DNA from: Rubrivivax sp.
Lineage (GTDB): Bacteria > Pseudomonadota > Gammaproteobacteria > Burkholderiales > Burkholderiaceae_C
NCBI GenBank assembly: GCA_016790425.1
Contig: JAEUPF010000075.1
Coordinates: forward strand, 1-46,613
Direction: 5' to 3'
DNA: 46,613 nt
Within the stretch, counting starts at the first letter, position 1; every line of letters starts with the position of its first letter. Shown in pieces: positions 24,932 to 33,162 of the stretch. Under the pieces are notes generated by a model. It did no database searches, was not told the origin of the DNA, and saw only the letters and a program-made list of their open reading frames with translations. The position numbers and the translations under genes were made by a program.

Positions 24932-26365
24932 TCACAGCACCTCGTCACGCAGGTGGTACCAGCGATAGAGCACGCGCTGCCCGAAGCGGCGAAACGGCGC
25001 CAACGCGCTCGAGCGCACGGCGCCGAGGACGTTCGGGTATTCGAGCGGCGAGTCGTAGATCGGCAGCGCGAACGCGGCCTCGGTGCGGCCGGCGATGCGC
25101 TGGGCCATGCGCCGGCCGGCATGGGCCGAGAACGAGACGCCGTTGCCCCCGTAGCCCAGCGCGTAGAAGACGCTTTGCCGCGGGTCGGGCTGCGCGATGC
25201 GCGGCATCATGTCGTGGCTCACGTCGACCCAGCCCCACCAGGAGTGGTCGATGCCGATGCCCTTCAAGGCCGGGAACTTGCGGTGCAGGCCTTCGACCAG
25301 CACCGCCATGTGGCGCGGGTTGGGCGCGTCGGCGCCGGTGATCGAGCTGCGGCTGCCGATCTGCACGCGGTTGTCGGGCAGCCGGCGGTAGTAAAAGCGC
25401 AGCGTGCGCGTGTCGGTGATGACCTGCGTGGTGACGAAGTTCGTCGCCGCCAGTTCGCCTGCCGTCAGCGGCCGCGTGACGAGCGAGTTCGACAGGATCG
25501 GCATGATCTTCGCGCGCAGGCTCGGGTGCAGGCCGTTGCTCGTGTAGCCGCCGGTGGCGAAGGCCACCGCGCGCGCGCGCACGGTGCCCCCGGGCGTCTT
25601 CAGGCCGTGCACGCCGTTGCGGGTCTCGCAGCCGATGACGGGGCTGGCGGGATGCACCCTCACGCCGAGCCGGCGCGCCGCGCGCAGGTAGCCGAAGGCG
25701 AGCTTCAGCGGGTGCACGCCGATGCCGTCGGGCTCGTGCAGCGCACCGAAGGTCTCGGCGTCGTCGACGTAGCGCTTGCGGACCTCATCGGCCGCGAGGA
25801 TGTGCGTGTCGTAGCCGAACACCTCGCGCATCACCCGCGCCTCGTTGCGCAGGAACGCCATCTTCTTCTCGCGGTGGGCGAGGTAGAGATGGCCGCCGGG
25901 CTGCGGCTCGCACTCGGGGAACTCGGCCACGAGGGCCTTGAAGGTCTCGAAGCCGCTGCGGATCTCGGCGTCGAGCTTCAGCGCCGTGGCCTTGCCCCAG
26001 CGCTGGATCCACTGCGAACGGTACAGCCGCCCGCTCGCGTTCTGGCCCTGGCCGCCATTGCGGCTGGTGCAGCCCCAGGCGCTGCGGTTGGCCTCGAGCA
26101 CCGTGGCGCGGATGCCGTGCTCGCGCGCGAGGAAGAGCGCCGTGGCCAGGCCCGTGAAGCCCGAGCCGACGATGACGACGTCGGCATCGACATCGCCCGT
26201 GATCGGGCCGTCGTCCTCGGGCGGCGTGCCGCCGGTGGCCACCCAGTAGGTGGGCGCGTAGTCGGTGCCGCAGCCGGGGTGCGGCGCGGCGAGCGGGTCG
26301 TACCGGGGGTCGTAGGGCGAGCGGCAAGGCGTGGTCGCGGCGGCGAAGGGCTGCGTCATGTCCAT
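24932..26365 (-). CDS. tauY: Taurine dehydrogenase large subunit (FAD-dependent oxidoreductase)
   Basis: 477 residues of the DAO-type glycine/D-amino-acid oxidase fold. The FAD site is ADVVIVGSGFTGLATALFLA near residues 62-81, followed by SRNGGQGQNASGR, and the C-terminal FAD segment YALGYGGNGVSFSAHAGRRM. Such a fold alone means only an amine-oxidising flavoprotein. Pairing with a SnoaL/NTF2-like gene on the other side of a symmetric promoter, with tauABC, tauR and xsc nearby, identifies it as TauY, which oxidises taurine to sulfoacetaldehyde and ammonia with a cytochrome-type acceptor. Start is ATG 26365 (a second ATG is two codons later); ribosome site is weak. No taurine-pyruvate aminotransferase gene is in the window. 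Confidence 0.83.
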   Translation of the reverse strand: MDMTQPFAAATTPCRSPYDPRYDPLAAPHPGCGTDYAPTYWVATGGTPPEDDGPITGDVDADVVIVGSGFTGLATALFLAREHGIRATVLEANRSAWGCTSRNGGQGQNASGRLYRSQWIQRWGKATALKLDAEIRSGFETFKALVAEFPECEPQPGGHLYLAHREKKMAFLRNEARVMREVFGYDTHILAADEVRKRYVDDAETFGALHEPDGIGVHPLKLAFGYLRAARRLGVRVHPASPVIGCETRNGVHGLKTPGGTVRARAVAFATGGYTSNGLHPSLRAKIMPILSNSLVTRPLTAGELAATNFVTTQVITDTRTLRFYYRRLPDNRVQIGSRSSITGADAPNPRHMAVLVEGLHRKFPALKGIGIDHSWWGWVDVSHDMMPRIAQPDPRQSVFYALGYGGNGVSFSAHAGRRMAQRIAGRTEAAFALPIYDSPLEYPNVLGAVRSSALAPFRRFGQRVLYRWYHLRDEVL

Positions 26366-26417
26366 CGTGCGTCTTTCGCAGTGCATCCGCGTGGGCGCGG
26401 CGTGGCTCGGTGGTGCG

Positions 26418-26461
26418 AGGCTAGGCGGGCGGCCCGCCGCTTCGTAGCGCCAGTTGGCGGC
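26418..26461 (-). promoter_or_regulatory. tauY promoter with candidate TauR operator
   Basis: On the minus strand GCCAACTGGCGCTACG (26459-26444) has its core CTGGC at 26453-26449, then 25 bases, then the -10-like TAGCCT (26423-26418). It mirrors the tauX promoter on the other strand in sequence and spacing. Confidence 0.65.
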
Positions 26462-26598
26462 GATCCTTGAGGCCAGCCGCGCGGCGCCGCGCGCGGCGCC
26501 GCGCGCGGGCCCATTTGCACGCACTGCACAGTGCACGCGCTGGCCCATTCAAATGGCGGCAACTGGCGCTACGCGCCCGGCCGCGGCGCGCCTAGTCT
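26421..26598. repeat. Long dyad in the tauY/tauX divergent control region
   Basis: The 345-base gap between tauY and tauX (26366-26710) has no gene. It is organised as an inverted repeat: CTAGGCG, 15 bases, then CGTAGCGCCAGTTG on the plus strand from 26421, and the same pattern inverted at the right side ending near 26598. Between the arms lie two copies of GCGCGGCGCCGCGC-type palindrome (about 26477-26508) and a perfect 14-bp palindrome GCACTGCACAGTGC (26521-26534). The arms hold the two operator/promoter units. Confidence 0.8.
26552..26598 (+). promoter_or_regulatory. tauX promoter with candidate TauR operator
   Basis: AATGGCGGCAACTGGCGCTA on the plus strand from 26552 resembles the xsc site at 19 of 23 positions over the full stretch to 26574. 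Its core CTGGC (26563-26567) is 25 bases before the -10-like TAGTCT (26593-26598). Confidence 0.65.
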
Positions 26599-26710
26599 TC
26601 GCCGCAACAGGCCGCGCCGACACGCGGCCGGCCACGCTCGCGCAGCGACGGCGAACAGCGACGGCGAAGCGACCGCCTCCAGCGCCAACATCGATGAGGG
26701 AGACCCACCC

Positions 26711-27109
26711 ATGGCAGCGCCACCCAGCGCGGTGACCACCGCCTTCCTGCTCGACTTCGCGGCCGCCTGGAACCGCCACGACATCGAGGCGCTGATGCGC
26801 TTCATGACCGACGACTGCGTCTTCCACGCCGTGGCCGGCCCCGACCTCCACGGCCGCAGCTTCAGCGGCCGCGCCGCGGTGCGCGAAGGCTTTGCGCTCG
26901 CCTGGCAGACCTTCCCCGACGCGGCCTGGCGCGACCCCGAGGCCTTCGTCTGCGGCGACCGCGGCGTCCTGGAGTCCACCTTCACCGGCACCAAGGCCGA
27001 CGGCACGCGCGTCGAGGCGCGCATGGTCGACGTCTTCACCTTCCGCGACGGCAGGATCGCGGTGAAGAACGCCTATCGCAAGGACCGCCCGCCGCTGCCG
27101 CCACGCTGA
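26711..27109 (+). CDS. tauX: Taurine dehydrogenase small subunit (SnoaL/NTF2-like)
   Basis: 132 residues of the SnoaL/NTF2-like fold: FAAAWNRHDIEALMRFMTDDCVFHAVAGP, GRAAVREGFALAWQTFPDAAW, and VDVFTFRDGRIAVKNAYRK. I recall that TauX is a small protein of this class encoded beside TauY. The ATG at 26711 has GAGGGAG 6 bases upstream. It is divergent from tauY across a symmetric control region, with tauA next on the same strand after 165 bases. Its contribution to the enzyme is poorly known. Alone the fold could also be an isomerase-like protein; the identification rests on context. Confidence 0.78.
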   Translation: MAAPPSAVTTAFLLDFAAAWNRHDIEALMRFMTDDCVFHAVAGPDLHGRSFSGRAAVREGFALAWQTFPDAAWRDPEAFVCGDRGVLESTFTGTKADGTRVEARMVDVFTFRDGRIAVKNAYRKDRPPLPPR

Positions 27110-27155
27110 CCCGCCGGCCGCTTCGAGCCGCTGCCGACCTCGGGCAACCCCGCAT

Positions 27156-27193
27156 CGGCTGGCCCCATGGAAGCAGGTGTTTGGATCTATCGT
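27156..27193 (+). promoter_or_regulatory. tauA promoter with a variant of the candidate TauR site
   Basis: CGGCTGGCCCCATGG at 27156-27170 differs from the xsc site CAACTGGCTCTATGG only by transitions. Its CTGGC (27159-27163) is 24 bases from TATCGT (27188-27193), a reasonable -10. The remaining bases up to tauA hold only the ribosome site. Confidence 0.5.
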
Positions 27194-27274
27194 CAACGCG
27201 CAATCGCGCTCACAGTGAGGTTCCACCGAGAGCGGGTGCCTCGACCACCCGCGCCGCAACCCGAGGAGACAACC

Positions 27275-28285
27275 ATGAGCCAGAACAGATCGATCATCGC
27301 GCGCCGCCTGGCCGCAGCAGCGTTCGCCTTCGCCAGCGCGGCGGTGCTGGCGCAGGCGAAGAAGGAAGTGACGTTCGCGCACCAGGACATGCTGGTGCCG
27401 CTGCGCACGGTGATGGAGTCGGGCGCTCTGGAGAAGGCCACCGGCTACAAGATCAACTGGCGCATGTTCGGCGGCGGCGGCGACGTCATCAAGGCCATGG
27501 CCAGCGGCGACGTGCAGATCGGCGAGGCCGGCTCGAGCCCGCTCACCGCGGCGACCAGCCAGGGCCAGGACATCCGGCTGTTCTGGATCCTCGACGACAT
27601 CGCCGACGCCGAGGCGCTGATCGCGCGCAACGGCAGCGGCGTGGCGAGCGTGAAGGACCTCAAGGGCAAGAAGGTCGCCACGCCGTTCGTCAGCACCTCG
27701 CACTACCAGCTCATGGTGCAGCTCAAGCTCGAGGGCGTCGATGCGAAGGCCGTCAACGTGATGAACCTGCGCCCGCCCGAGATCGCCGCCGCCTGGGAGC
27801 GCGGCGACATCGATGCCGCGTTCATCTGGGACCCGGTGCTCAGCAAGATCAAGGGCAACGGCAAGGCGATCGCCAGCTCGAAGTCGATCGGGGCCAAGGG
27901 CTACCCCACCTTCGACGGCCTCGTCGTCAACGCCAAGTGGGCCGCCGAGCACGAAGGCTTCGTCGTCGAACTGGTGCGCCAGCTCATCAAGGCCGACGCC
28001 GCCTACCGCGCCAACAAGGCCAAGTGGACGGCCGACTCGGCCGAGGTGAAGGCGGTGGCCAAGTGGACCAAGGCCGACGCCAAGGACGTGCCCGCGGCGA
28101 TGGCGCTGTACATCTTTCCCTCCGCCGAGGAACAGATGGGCCCGGCGTGGCTGGGCGGCGGCGCCGCCAAGGCGATGACCGACACCGCGGCGTTCCTGAG
28201 GGAGCAGGGCCGCATCCAGGCCGTGAAGCCCGACTACAAGGCCTTCGTCACCGACGCCTACGTGCGCAAGGCGCTGGGCAAGTAG
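27275..28285 (+). CDS. tauA: Taurine ABC transporter substrate-binding protein
   Basis: 336 residues with a signal peptide (RRLAAAAFAFASAAVLAQA, cleavage near 27). The mature part has the NitT/TauT pattern: GGGDVIKAMASGDVQIGEAGSSP, VASVKDLKGKKVATPFVSTSHY, and RPPEIAAAWERGDIDAAFIWDPVLSK, which is close to TauA. It captures taurine in the periplasm for TauBC. GAGGAG lies 9 bases before the ATG at 27275. It is the first gene of tauABC and its promoter carries a variant TauR-type site. Confidence 0.93.
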   Translation: MSQNRSIIARRLAAAAFAFASAAVLAQAKKEVTFAHQDMLVPLRTVMESGALEKATGYKINWRMFGGGGDVIKAMASGDVQIGEAGSSPLTAATSQGQDIRLFWILDDIADAEALIARNGSGVASVKDLKGKKVATPFVSTSHYQLMVQLKLEGVDAKAVNVMNLRPPEIAAAWERGDIDAAFIWDPVLSKIKGNGKAIASSKSIGAKGYPTFDGLVVNAKWAAEHEGFVVELVRQLIKADAAYRANKAKWTADSAEVKAVAKWTKADAKDVPAAMALYIFPSAEEQMGPAWLGGGAAKAMTDTAAFLREQGRIQAVKPDYKAFVTDAYVRKALGK

Positions 28286-28375
28286 TCCCGCCCGCGGCCG
28301 CCTGTTTCGCGACGCCGCGCGCGCAACCGGGGCGGCCGCGGCGTCCGGCGGTGGCGCCAGAAGGAGACCTCGCGC

Positions 28376-29164
28376 ATGCCGACGCTCGACATTCGTGATC
28401 TGACCGTCAACTACGCGGTGAAGGGCGGCACGCTGCAGGCGCTGGCACCGGTGCGGCTGACGATGCACGACGGCGACTTCGTCGTCGCGCTGGGCGCCTC
28501 GGGCTGCGGCAAGACGACGCTGCTGAACTGCATCGCCGGCTTCCTGCCGCCTTCGACCGGCGAGATCTGGCTCGATGGCGCGCCGGTGGCCGGCCCCGGC
28601 GCCGACCGCGGCGTGGTGTTCCAGAAGCACGCGCTGATGCCGTGGCTCTCGGTCGAGGACAACGTGGCCTTCGGGCTGCGCCTGCGCGGCGTGGCGCGCG
28701 GCGAGCGCCAGCGCATCGCGCGCGAGAAGCTGGCGCTGGTGGGCCTGGCGAAGTACGCCGGGCGCGCCGTGTACGAACTCTCGGGCGGCATGCAGCAGCG
28801 CGTGGGCATCGCACGGGCGCTGGCCAACGACCCGGCGGTGCTGCTGATGGACGAACCGATGGGTGCGCTGGACGCGCTCACCCGCGAGCAGGTGCAGGAG
28901 ATCCTGCTGGACGCCTGGTCGACCTCCAACAAGATGGTGTTCTTCATCACCCATTCGGTCGAGGAGGCGCTCTTCCTCGCCACGCGCCTGATCGTGATGA
29001 GCCCGAGCCCGGGGCGCATCACGCATGTCTACGACGACGTGCCGTTCTCGCGCGAGTTCCTCTCGCACCATGACGCACGCCGCGTCAAGTCGGAGCCGGC
29101 CTTCATCCGCATGCGCGAGGAGGTGCTGGCACTGGTCCACCAGAGGGAGCCCGCCCATGCCTGA
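28376..29164 (+). CDS. tauB: Taurine ABC transporter ATP-binding protein
   Basis: 262 residues. Walker A GASGCGKT at 40-47, Q-loop [21 protein letters not shown], signature [15 protein letters not shown], Walker [13 protein letters not shown], and switch His in [14 protein letters not shown]. This is the compact SsuB/TauB-type ATPase. The gap from tauA is 90 bases, with AGGAGA ahead of the ATG. The stop overlaps the tauC start by 8 bases. Confidence 0.95.
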   Translation: MPTLDIRDLTVNYAVKGGTLQALAPVRLTMHDGDFVVALGASGCGKTTLLNCIAGFLPPSTGEIWLDGAPVAGPGADRGVVFQKHALMPWLSVEDNVAFGLRLRGVARGERQRIAREKLALVGLAKYAGRAVYELSGGMQQRVGIARALANDPAVLLMDEPMGALDALTREQVQEILLDAWSTSNKMVFFITHSVEEALFLATRLIVMSPSPGRITHVYDDVPFSREFLSHHDARRVKSEPAFIRMREEVLALVHQREPAHA

Positions 29165-30047
29165 GCTCACCGCTCCTGCGGCAGTGGCCGTGGCCGCGCC
29201 GGCTTCGCCGGGCTCGGCCGTCGCCCCCACCGCCGCGGCCCCCGCCGGCGCATTGAAGACCAGCCGCTTCAAGGTGCCGGGGGAAGGCTCCAGCGTCACG
29301 ATCAGCATCGTCACCGTGGCCGTGCTGGTGCTGCTGTGGTTCGGCGTCACCGAGTTCGGGCTCGTCAAGCCGCTGTTCCTGCCCAGCCCGCAGGCCGTGG
29401 CGCAGCAGTTCGTCGAGTACCTCACCGGCCAGGCCAACGACAAGCCGCTGTGGCAGCACTTCCTGGCCAGCATGCTGCGCGTCTTCAGCGCCTTCTTCCT
29501 GGCCGTGCTGACCGCGGTGCCGGTCGGCATCGCGATGGGCATGAGCCGCTTCGCACGCGGCATCTTCGACCCGCCGATCGAGTTCTACCGGCCGCTGCCG
29601 CCGCTGGCCTACCTGCCGCTCATCATCATCTGGTTCGGCATCGAGGAGATGCCCAAGGTGCTGCTGATCTACCTCGCCTGCTTCGCGCCGCTGGCGCTGG
29701 CGGCGCGCGCCGGCATGAAGAGCGCCAGCCAGGAGCAGATCAACGCCGCGTACTCGATGGGCGCGAGCTACGGCCAGGTGGTGCGGCATGTCATCCTGCC
29801 CTCGGCGCTGCCCGAGATCCTGGTGGGCATGCGCATCGCCATCGGCTTCGGCTGGACGACGCTGGTGGCCGCGGAGATGGTCGCTGCCAGCGTCGGCCTC
29901 GGCCAGATGGTGCTCAACGCGTCGAACTTCCTGCGCACCGACATCGTGATCATGGGCATCGTCGTGATCGGCGTCGTCGCCTACCTCTTCGACCTGCTGA
30001 TGCGCAAGGTCGAGCACAAGCTCGTGCCGTGGAAGGGGCGGATGTGA
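29157..30047 (+). CDS. tauC: Taurine ABC transporter permease
   Basis: 296 residues with a long Ala/Pro-rich cytoplasmic N-terminus (about 40 residues) and six hydrophobic segments. The EAA-type coupling loop is [31 protein letters not shown] near residues 195-225. The ATG at 29157 lies within the end of tauB, implying coupled translation. It is followed by the convergent tauR gene after about 70 bases with no clear terminator. Confidence 0.95.
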   Translation: MPELTAPAAVAVAAPASPGSAVAPTAAAPAGALKTSRFKVPGEGSSVTISIVTVAVLVLLWFGVTEFGLVKPLFLPSPQAVAQQFVEYLTGQANDKPLWQHFLASMLRVFSAFFLAVLTAVPVGIAMGMSRFARGIFDPPIEFYRPLPPLAYLPLIIIWFGIEEMPKVLLIYLACFAPLALAARAGMKSASQEQINAAYSMGASYGQVVRHVILPSALPEILVGMRIAIGFGWTTLVAAEMVAASVGLGQMVLNASNFLRTDIVIMGIVVIGVVAYLFDLLMRKVEHKLVPWKGRM

Positions 30048-30120
30048 GCGTGCCGGCGCCCGGGGCGCGAGGGCGCAGCGGCGAACAGACCTCGAGAGAA
30101 CCTGACGGCGACGCGGCCCG

Positions 30121-31650
30121 TCAACGGCCGCGCTGCAGCCGCGCGATGATGGCGCCGAGGATGCGGATGCCCGGCTCGATGGCCGGTTCGGCGATCGACT
30201 GGTAGCCCAGCCGCACATGGCCCGCCGGCGGCGGCTCGGCCATGAAGAACACGTCGCCCGGCTCGATCAGCACGCCCTCGGCACCGGCTTGCGCGGCCAG
30301 TTCGGGTGCGCCCACGCCCGGCGGCAGGCGCAGCCAGACCGAGCCGCCGCCGCTGGCCGGCACCACCTCGCACTGCGGCGCATGGCGCGCCAGCGCGTCG
30401 AGCACGATGGCGCTGCGCTGGCGCTGCGCCAGCGCCAGGCGGCGCAGCTGCGCGTCGTAGTGGCCGAGCGAGAGGAACAGGGCGAAGGCGCGCTGAACGA
30501 ACGCCGTCGGGTGGCGCAGCATCAGGCGGCGCAGCGCGCGCAGCTCGGCGATCAGTTCGGGCGCCGCCACCACGTAGCCCATGCGCAGCCCCGGCGCCAC
30601 GCTCTTGGACAAGCTGCCGACGTAGACGACGCGGTTGCTGCGGTCCAGGCTCTTCAGCGCCGGGATCGGCTCGCCGTCGAAGCGGTTCTCGCTTTCGAAG
30701 TCGTCCTCGATGACGACGAGATCGGCGCGCTCGGCGACGGCGAGCAAGGCCTCGCGCCGGTCCAGCGGCATCGTCACGCCAGTGGGGCACTGGTGGCTCG
30801 GGGTCGCATAGACATAGTCGAACGCGGCCAGCGCTTCGGCCTCGATGCGCAGGCCCTGCCCATCCACCGGCAAGGCGACCAGCTGCGACGTGCGGCAGGC
30901 GAAGATGTTGCGCGCGTCGGGGTAGCCGGGTTCCTCGATCGCCACCCGCGTGCCTTCGCGCACCAGCAGGTCGGCCACCATGAACAGCGCGTGCTGCGCG
31001 CCGACGGTGACGATCAGCTCGTTGGCCGAGGCCCACACGCCGCGCCGCGGCAGCACGCGCGTGCGGATCTGCTGCACGAGCTGCTCGTCGTCGCGCGTGA
31101 TGAGGTCGGGCGCCCACTCGCGGATGTCCAGCGCGCTGAGCGCCTTCATGCAGCACTCGCGCCAGTCGGCAGTGGGGAACAGCGTCGAATCGAACTGGCC
31201 GTAGAGAAAGGGGTACGGATACGCCTGCCAATCGGCCGGCTTGACGATGCTGCGCTGCGCCGCCGGGTGCAGGCGCAGGCGTTGCTGCCAGTCCGGACCG
31301 GGCGTGGGGCCGGGGCCCGGGCCGCGCCGCGCTTCGGCGCCCGCGGCGCCCGTGCGTGCAGCCGGCCGCCCCGCGAGCATCTGCGTGTTGACGAAGTGAC
31401 CGCTGCGCTGGCGCGAGACGAGGAAGCCTTCGTCGGCGAGCTGCTGGTAGGCCAGCACCACGGTGTTGCGGGCCACGCCGAGCTGGTCGGCCATGTCGCG
31501 GCTGGAGGGAATCGGCACCCCGGCCGGCAGGTGGCCGTCGAGGATGGCCGAGACCAGCATCTCGCGGATCTGGCCTTGCAGGTTCAGGTTGGCGCGGGCC
31601 GAGCGCTGCAGCAGCTCCTTCCACAGGGCCGGGCTGGGGCGTTGGGACAC
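30121..31650 (-). CDS. tauR: MocR-type (GntR/aminotransferase) transcriptional regulator TauR
   Basis: 509 residues. The N-terminal winged helix of the GntR class is PIPSSRDMADQLGVARNTVVLAYQQLADEGFLVSRQRSGHFV (residues about 45-90). After a Gly/Pro/Ala linker comes an aminotransferase fold I domain with DDFESENRFDGEP and the PLP lysine in YVGSLSKSVAPGLRMGYVV. TauR of this type activates taurine genes with taurine and PLP. Convergent with tauABC. The start is a GTG at 31650 set by homology; no ribosome site precedes it, but a TACACT hexamer lies six bases before it. It may be read as leaderless. Longer frames upstream are shadows. Confidence 0.9.
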   Translation of the reverse strand: MSQRPSPALWKELLQRSARANLNLQGQIREMLVSAILDGHLPAGVPIPSSRDMADQLGVARNTVVLAYQQLADEGFLVSRQRSGHFVNTQMLAGRPAARTGAAGAEARRGPGPGPTPGPDWQQRLRLHPAAQRSIVKPADWQAYPYPFLYGQFDSTLFPTADWRECCMKALSALDIREWAPDLITRDDEQLVQQIRTRVLPRRGVWASANELIVTVGAQHALFMVADLLVREGTRVAIEEPGYPDARNIFACRTSQLVALPVDGQGLRIEAEALAAFDYVYATPSHQCPTGVTMPLDRREALLAVAERADLVVIEDDFESENRFDGEPIPALKSLDRSNRVVYVGSLSKSVAPGLRMGYVVAAPELIAELRALRRLMLRHPTAFVQRAFALFLSLGHYDAQLRRLALAQRQRSAIVLDALARHAPQCEVVPASGGGSVWLRLPPGVGAPELAAQAGAEGVLIEPGDVFFMAEPPPAGHVRLGYQSIAEPAIEPGIRILGAIIARLQRGR

Positions 31651-31800
31651 CGAAGCAGTGTACAGAGGGCCGTATGCAGCTGGCCTCGTTGCGTCTGCGC
31701 ACCGCAGGCACACCGCGCTGCCCTGCCCGGGGCAAGATCCCGTTTCGAGTCGGACGTTTGGACGGCTGAGACCACCCCCATCCACCAGGAGACCTGCGAC

Positions 31801-32583
31801 ATGGAATTCCAAGACATCCTCTACGAGACGCGCAACGGCGTGGCCTGGATCACCATCAACCGGCCCGAGAAGATGAACGCCTTCCGCGGCACCACCTGCG
31901 ACGAGCTGATCAAGGCGCTCAACAAGGCCGGCTACGACCGCAACGTCGGCTGCATCGTGCTGGCCGGCGCCGGCGAGCGGGCCTTCTGCACCGGCGGCGA
32001 CCAGTCGGCGCACGACGGCAACTACGACGGCCGCGGCACCATCGGCCTGCCGATGGAGGAGCTGCACGACACGATCCGCAACGTGCCCAAGCCCGTGATC
32101 GCGCGCGTGCAGGGCTTCGCGATCGGCGGCGGCAACGTGCTGGCCACGATCTGCGACCTGACCATCTGCTCCGAGAAGGCCGTCTTCGGCCAGGTCGGCC
32201 CGAAGATGGGTTCGGTCGATCCCGGCTACGGCACGGCCTTCCTCGCCCGCGTCGTCGGCGAGAAGAAGGCGCGCGAGATCTGGTACCTGAACAAGCGCTA
32301 CTCGGGCGCCGAGGCAGTGGCGATGGGCCTGGCCAACCTCTGCGTGCCGCCCGAGCAGCTCGACGCCACGGTCCAGGAGTGGGCCGAGACGATCGTTGAG
32401 CGCAGCCCCACGGCGATCGCGATCGCCAAGCGCAGCTTCAACGCCGACACCGCGCACCAGGCCGGCATCGCCGGCATGGGGATGTACGCGCTGAAGCTCT
32501 ACTACGACACCGATGAATCGCGCGAAGGCGTTGCGGCGCTGAAGGAGAAGCGCAAGCCCGAGTTCCGCAAGCATGCGAAGTGA
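31801..32583 (+). CDS. badI: 2-ketocyclohexanecarboxyl-CoA hydrolase (BadI-like), crotonase family
   Basis: 260 residues. Near its N-terminus RNGVAWITINRPEKMNAFRG, then AFCTGGDQSAHDGNYDGRGT, GFAIGGGNVLATICDLTICS, and GQVGPKMGSVDPGYGTAFLARVVGEKKARE. From memory this matches BadI of Rhodopseudomonas palustris almost throughout, better than MenB. BadI opens the ring of 2-ketocyclohexanecarboxyl-CoA by hydrolysis to pimelyl-CoA, in cyclohexanecarboxylate and anaerobic benzoate breakdown. AGGAGA precedes the ATG at 31801. No partner gene of that pathway is adjacent. It is divergent from tauR; regulation by TauR is unproven. Confidence 0.85.
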   Translation: MEFQDILYETRNGVAWITINRPEKMNAFRGTTCDELIKALNKAGYDRNVGCIVLAGAGERAFCTGGDQSAHDGNYDGRGTIGLPMEELHDTIRNVPKPVIARVQGFAIGGGNVLATICDLTICSEKAVFGQVGPKMGSVDPGYGTAFLARVVGEKKAREIWYLNKRYSGAEAVAMGLANLCVPPEQLDATVQEWAETIVERSPTAIAIAKRSFNADTAHQAGIAGMGMYALKLYYDTDESREGVAALKEKRKPEFRKHAK

Positions 32584-32808
32584 CCCACGCCGGGACCATC
32601 GCGTGAGCGCGCCGCTGGACCGGTGCAGGAGACACCCGGGCGCCGAGCGATGCCGGGGGCGCGCCCGGCGTCGCGTGCGCCCGAGCCGGCTGCGAACTTG
32701 ACCACCTCGTCCAACGCCGTAGCACGGAAGTCCGGGCCGATCCGCTGCGCATGCTCGGTCGCTCACTCCGCGAGCTTCCCGGCGTTCAAATCATCGTGGT
32801 CGGAGGTT

Positions 32809-33072
32809 GTGAGGACAAAGTCGACCTCCCTGCCAGCCAATGTTTGCAAGGCCGCCTGCTCGGCCGCCCGCTCGAGGGTATCCGAACGCCAGCCCCAGGA
32901 GCAGCTCGGCCTGGAGGCTGGCATCCAGCGGAACTTCGTCTCGTTGCTCGAGCCCGGGCGAAATCCGTCCACGATCGCAACCAACGTCAAGCTTGCCCGG
33001 GCGCTGGATATTCCGGCCTCCGAGCTGGTTGCCGAAGCCGAGCGCCAGGCAAGCCACCGCCGAAGCAGGTAG
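32809..33072 (+). pseudogene. Remnant of an XRE-family helix-turn-helix regulator
   Basis: The C-terminal 50 residues read EQLGLEAGIQRNFVSLLEPG then TIATNVKLARALDIPASELV, a nearly complete Cro/C1-type helix-turn-helix. Upstream, residues lose resemblance after about RVSERQ, and no start codon with a ribosome site is close; GTG 32809 is the nearest plausible one. It may be a decayed control gene of the restriction system behind it, or an intact short gene with a poor start. The rest of 32584-33162 shows no other gene that I can support. Confidence 0.4.
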
Positions 33073-33162
33073 CCGGCCGCGCCGCTGCCAGGCGCCATAC
33101 TTCCCGCCTTGTGATCGGCCGGCCATTCGCGCCCGCCACCGGGAGGGAGCCCGTTTCGGGAC

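Noticed and set aside
31657-31700. A TauR site in the tauR promoter
   Set aside because: CAGCTGGCC appears but the flanking bases and the spacing to a -10 do not fit the motif seen at xsc, tauX and tauY.
30217-31800. Long plus-strand open frame opposite tauR that runs into badI
   Set aside because: Its first 528 codons are the complement of tauR. Only the part from the ATG at 31801, with a ribosome site, matches a protein family.
31801-32583. Annotation as 1,4-dihydroxynaphthoyl-CoA synthase (MenB)
   Set aside because: Related crotonase fold, but segments such as FCTGGDQSAHDGNYDGRG and the C-terminal region fit BadI better, and no men genes are near.
32584-33162. Copy of the tRNA-Pro 3' end that would mark island attachment sites
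   Set aside because: I looked for the T-arm and acceptor sequence at the left island edge and found none.
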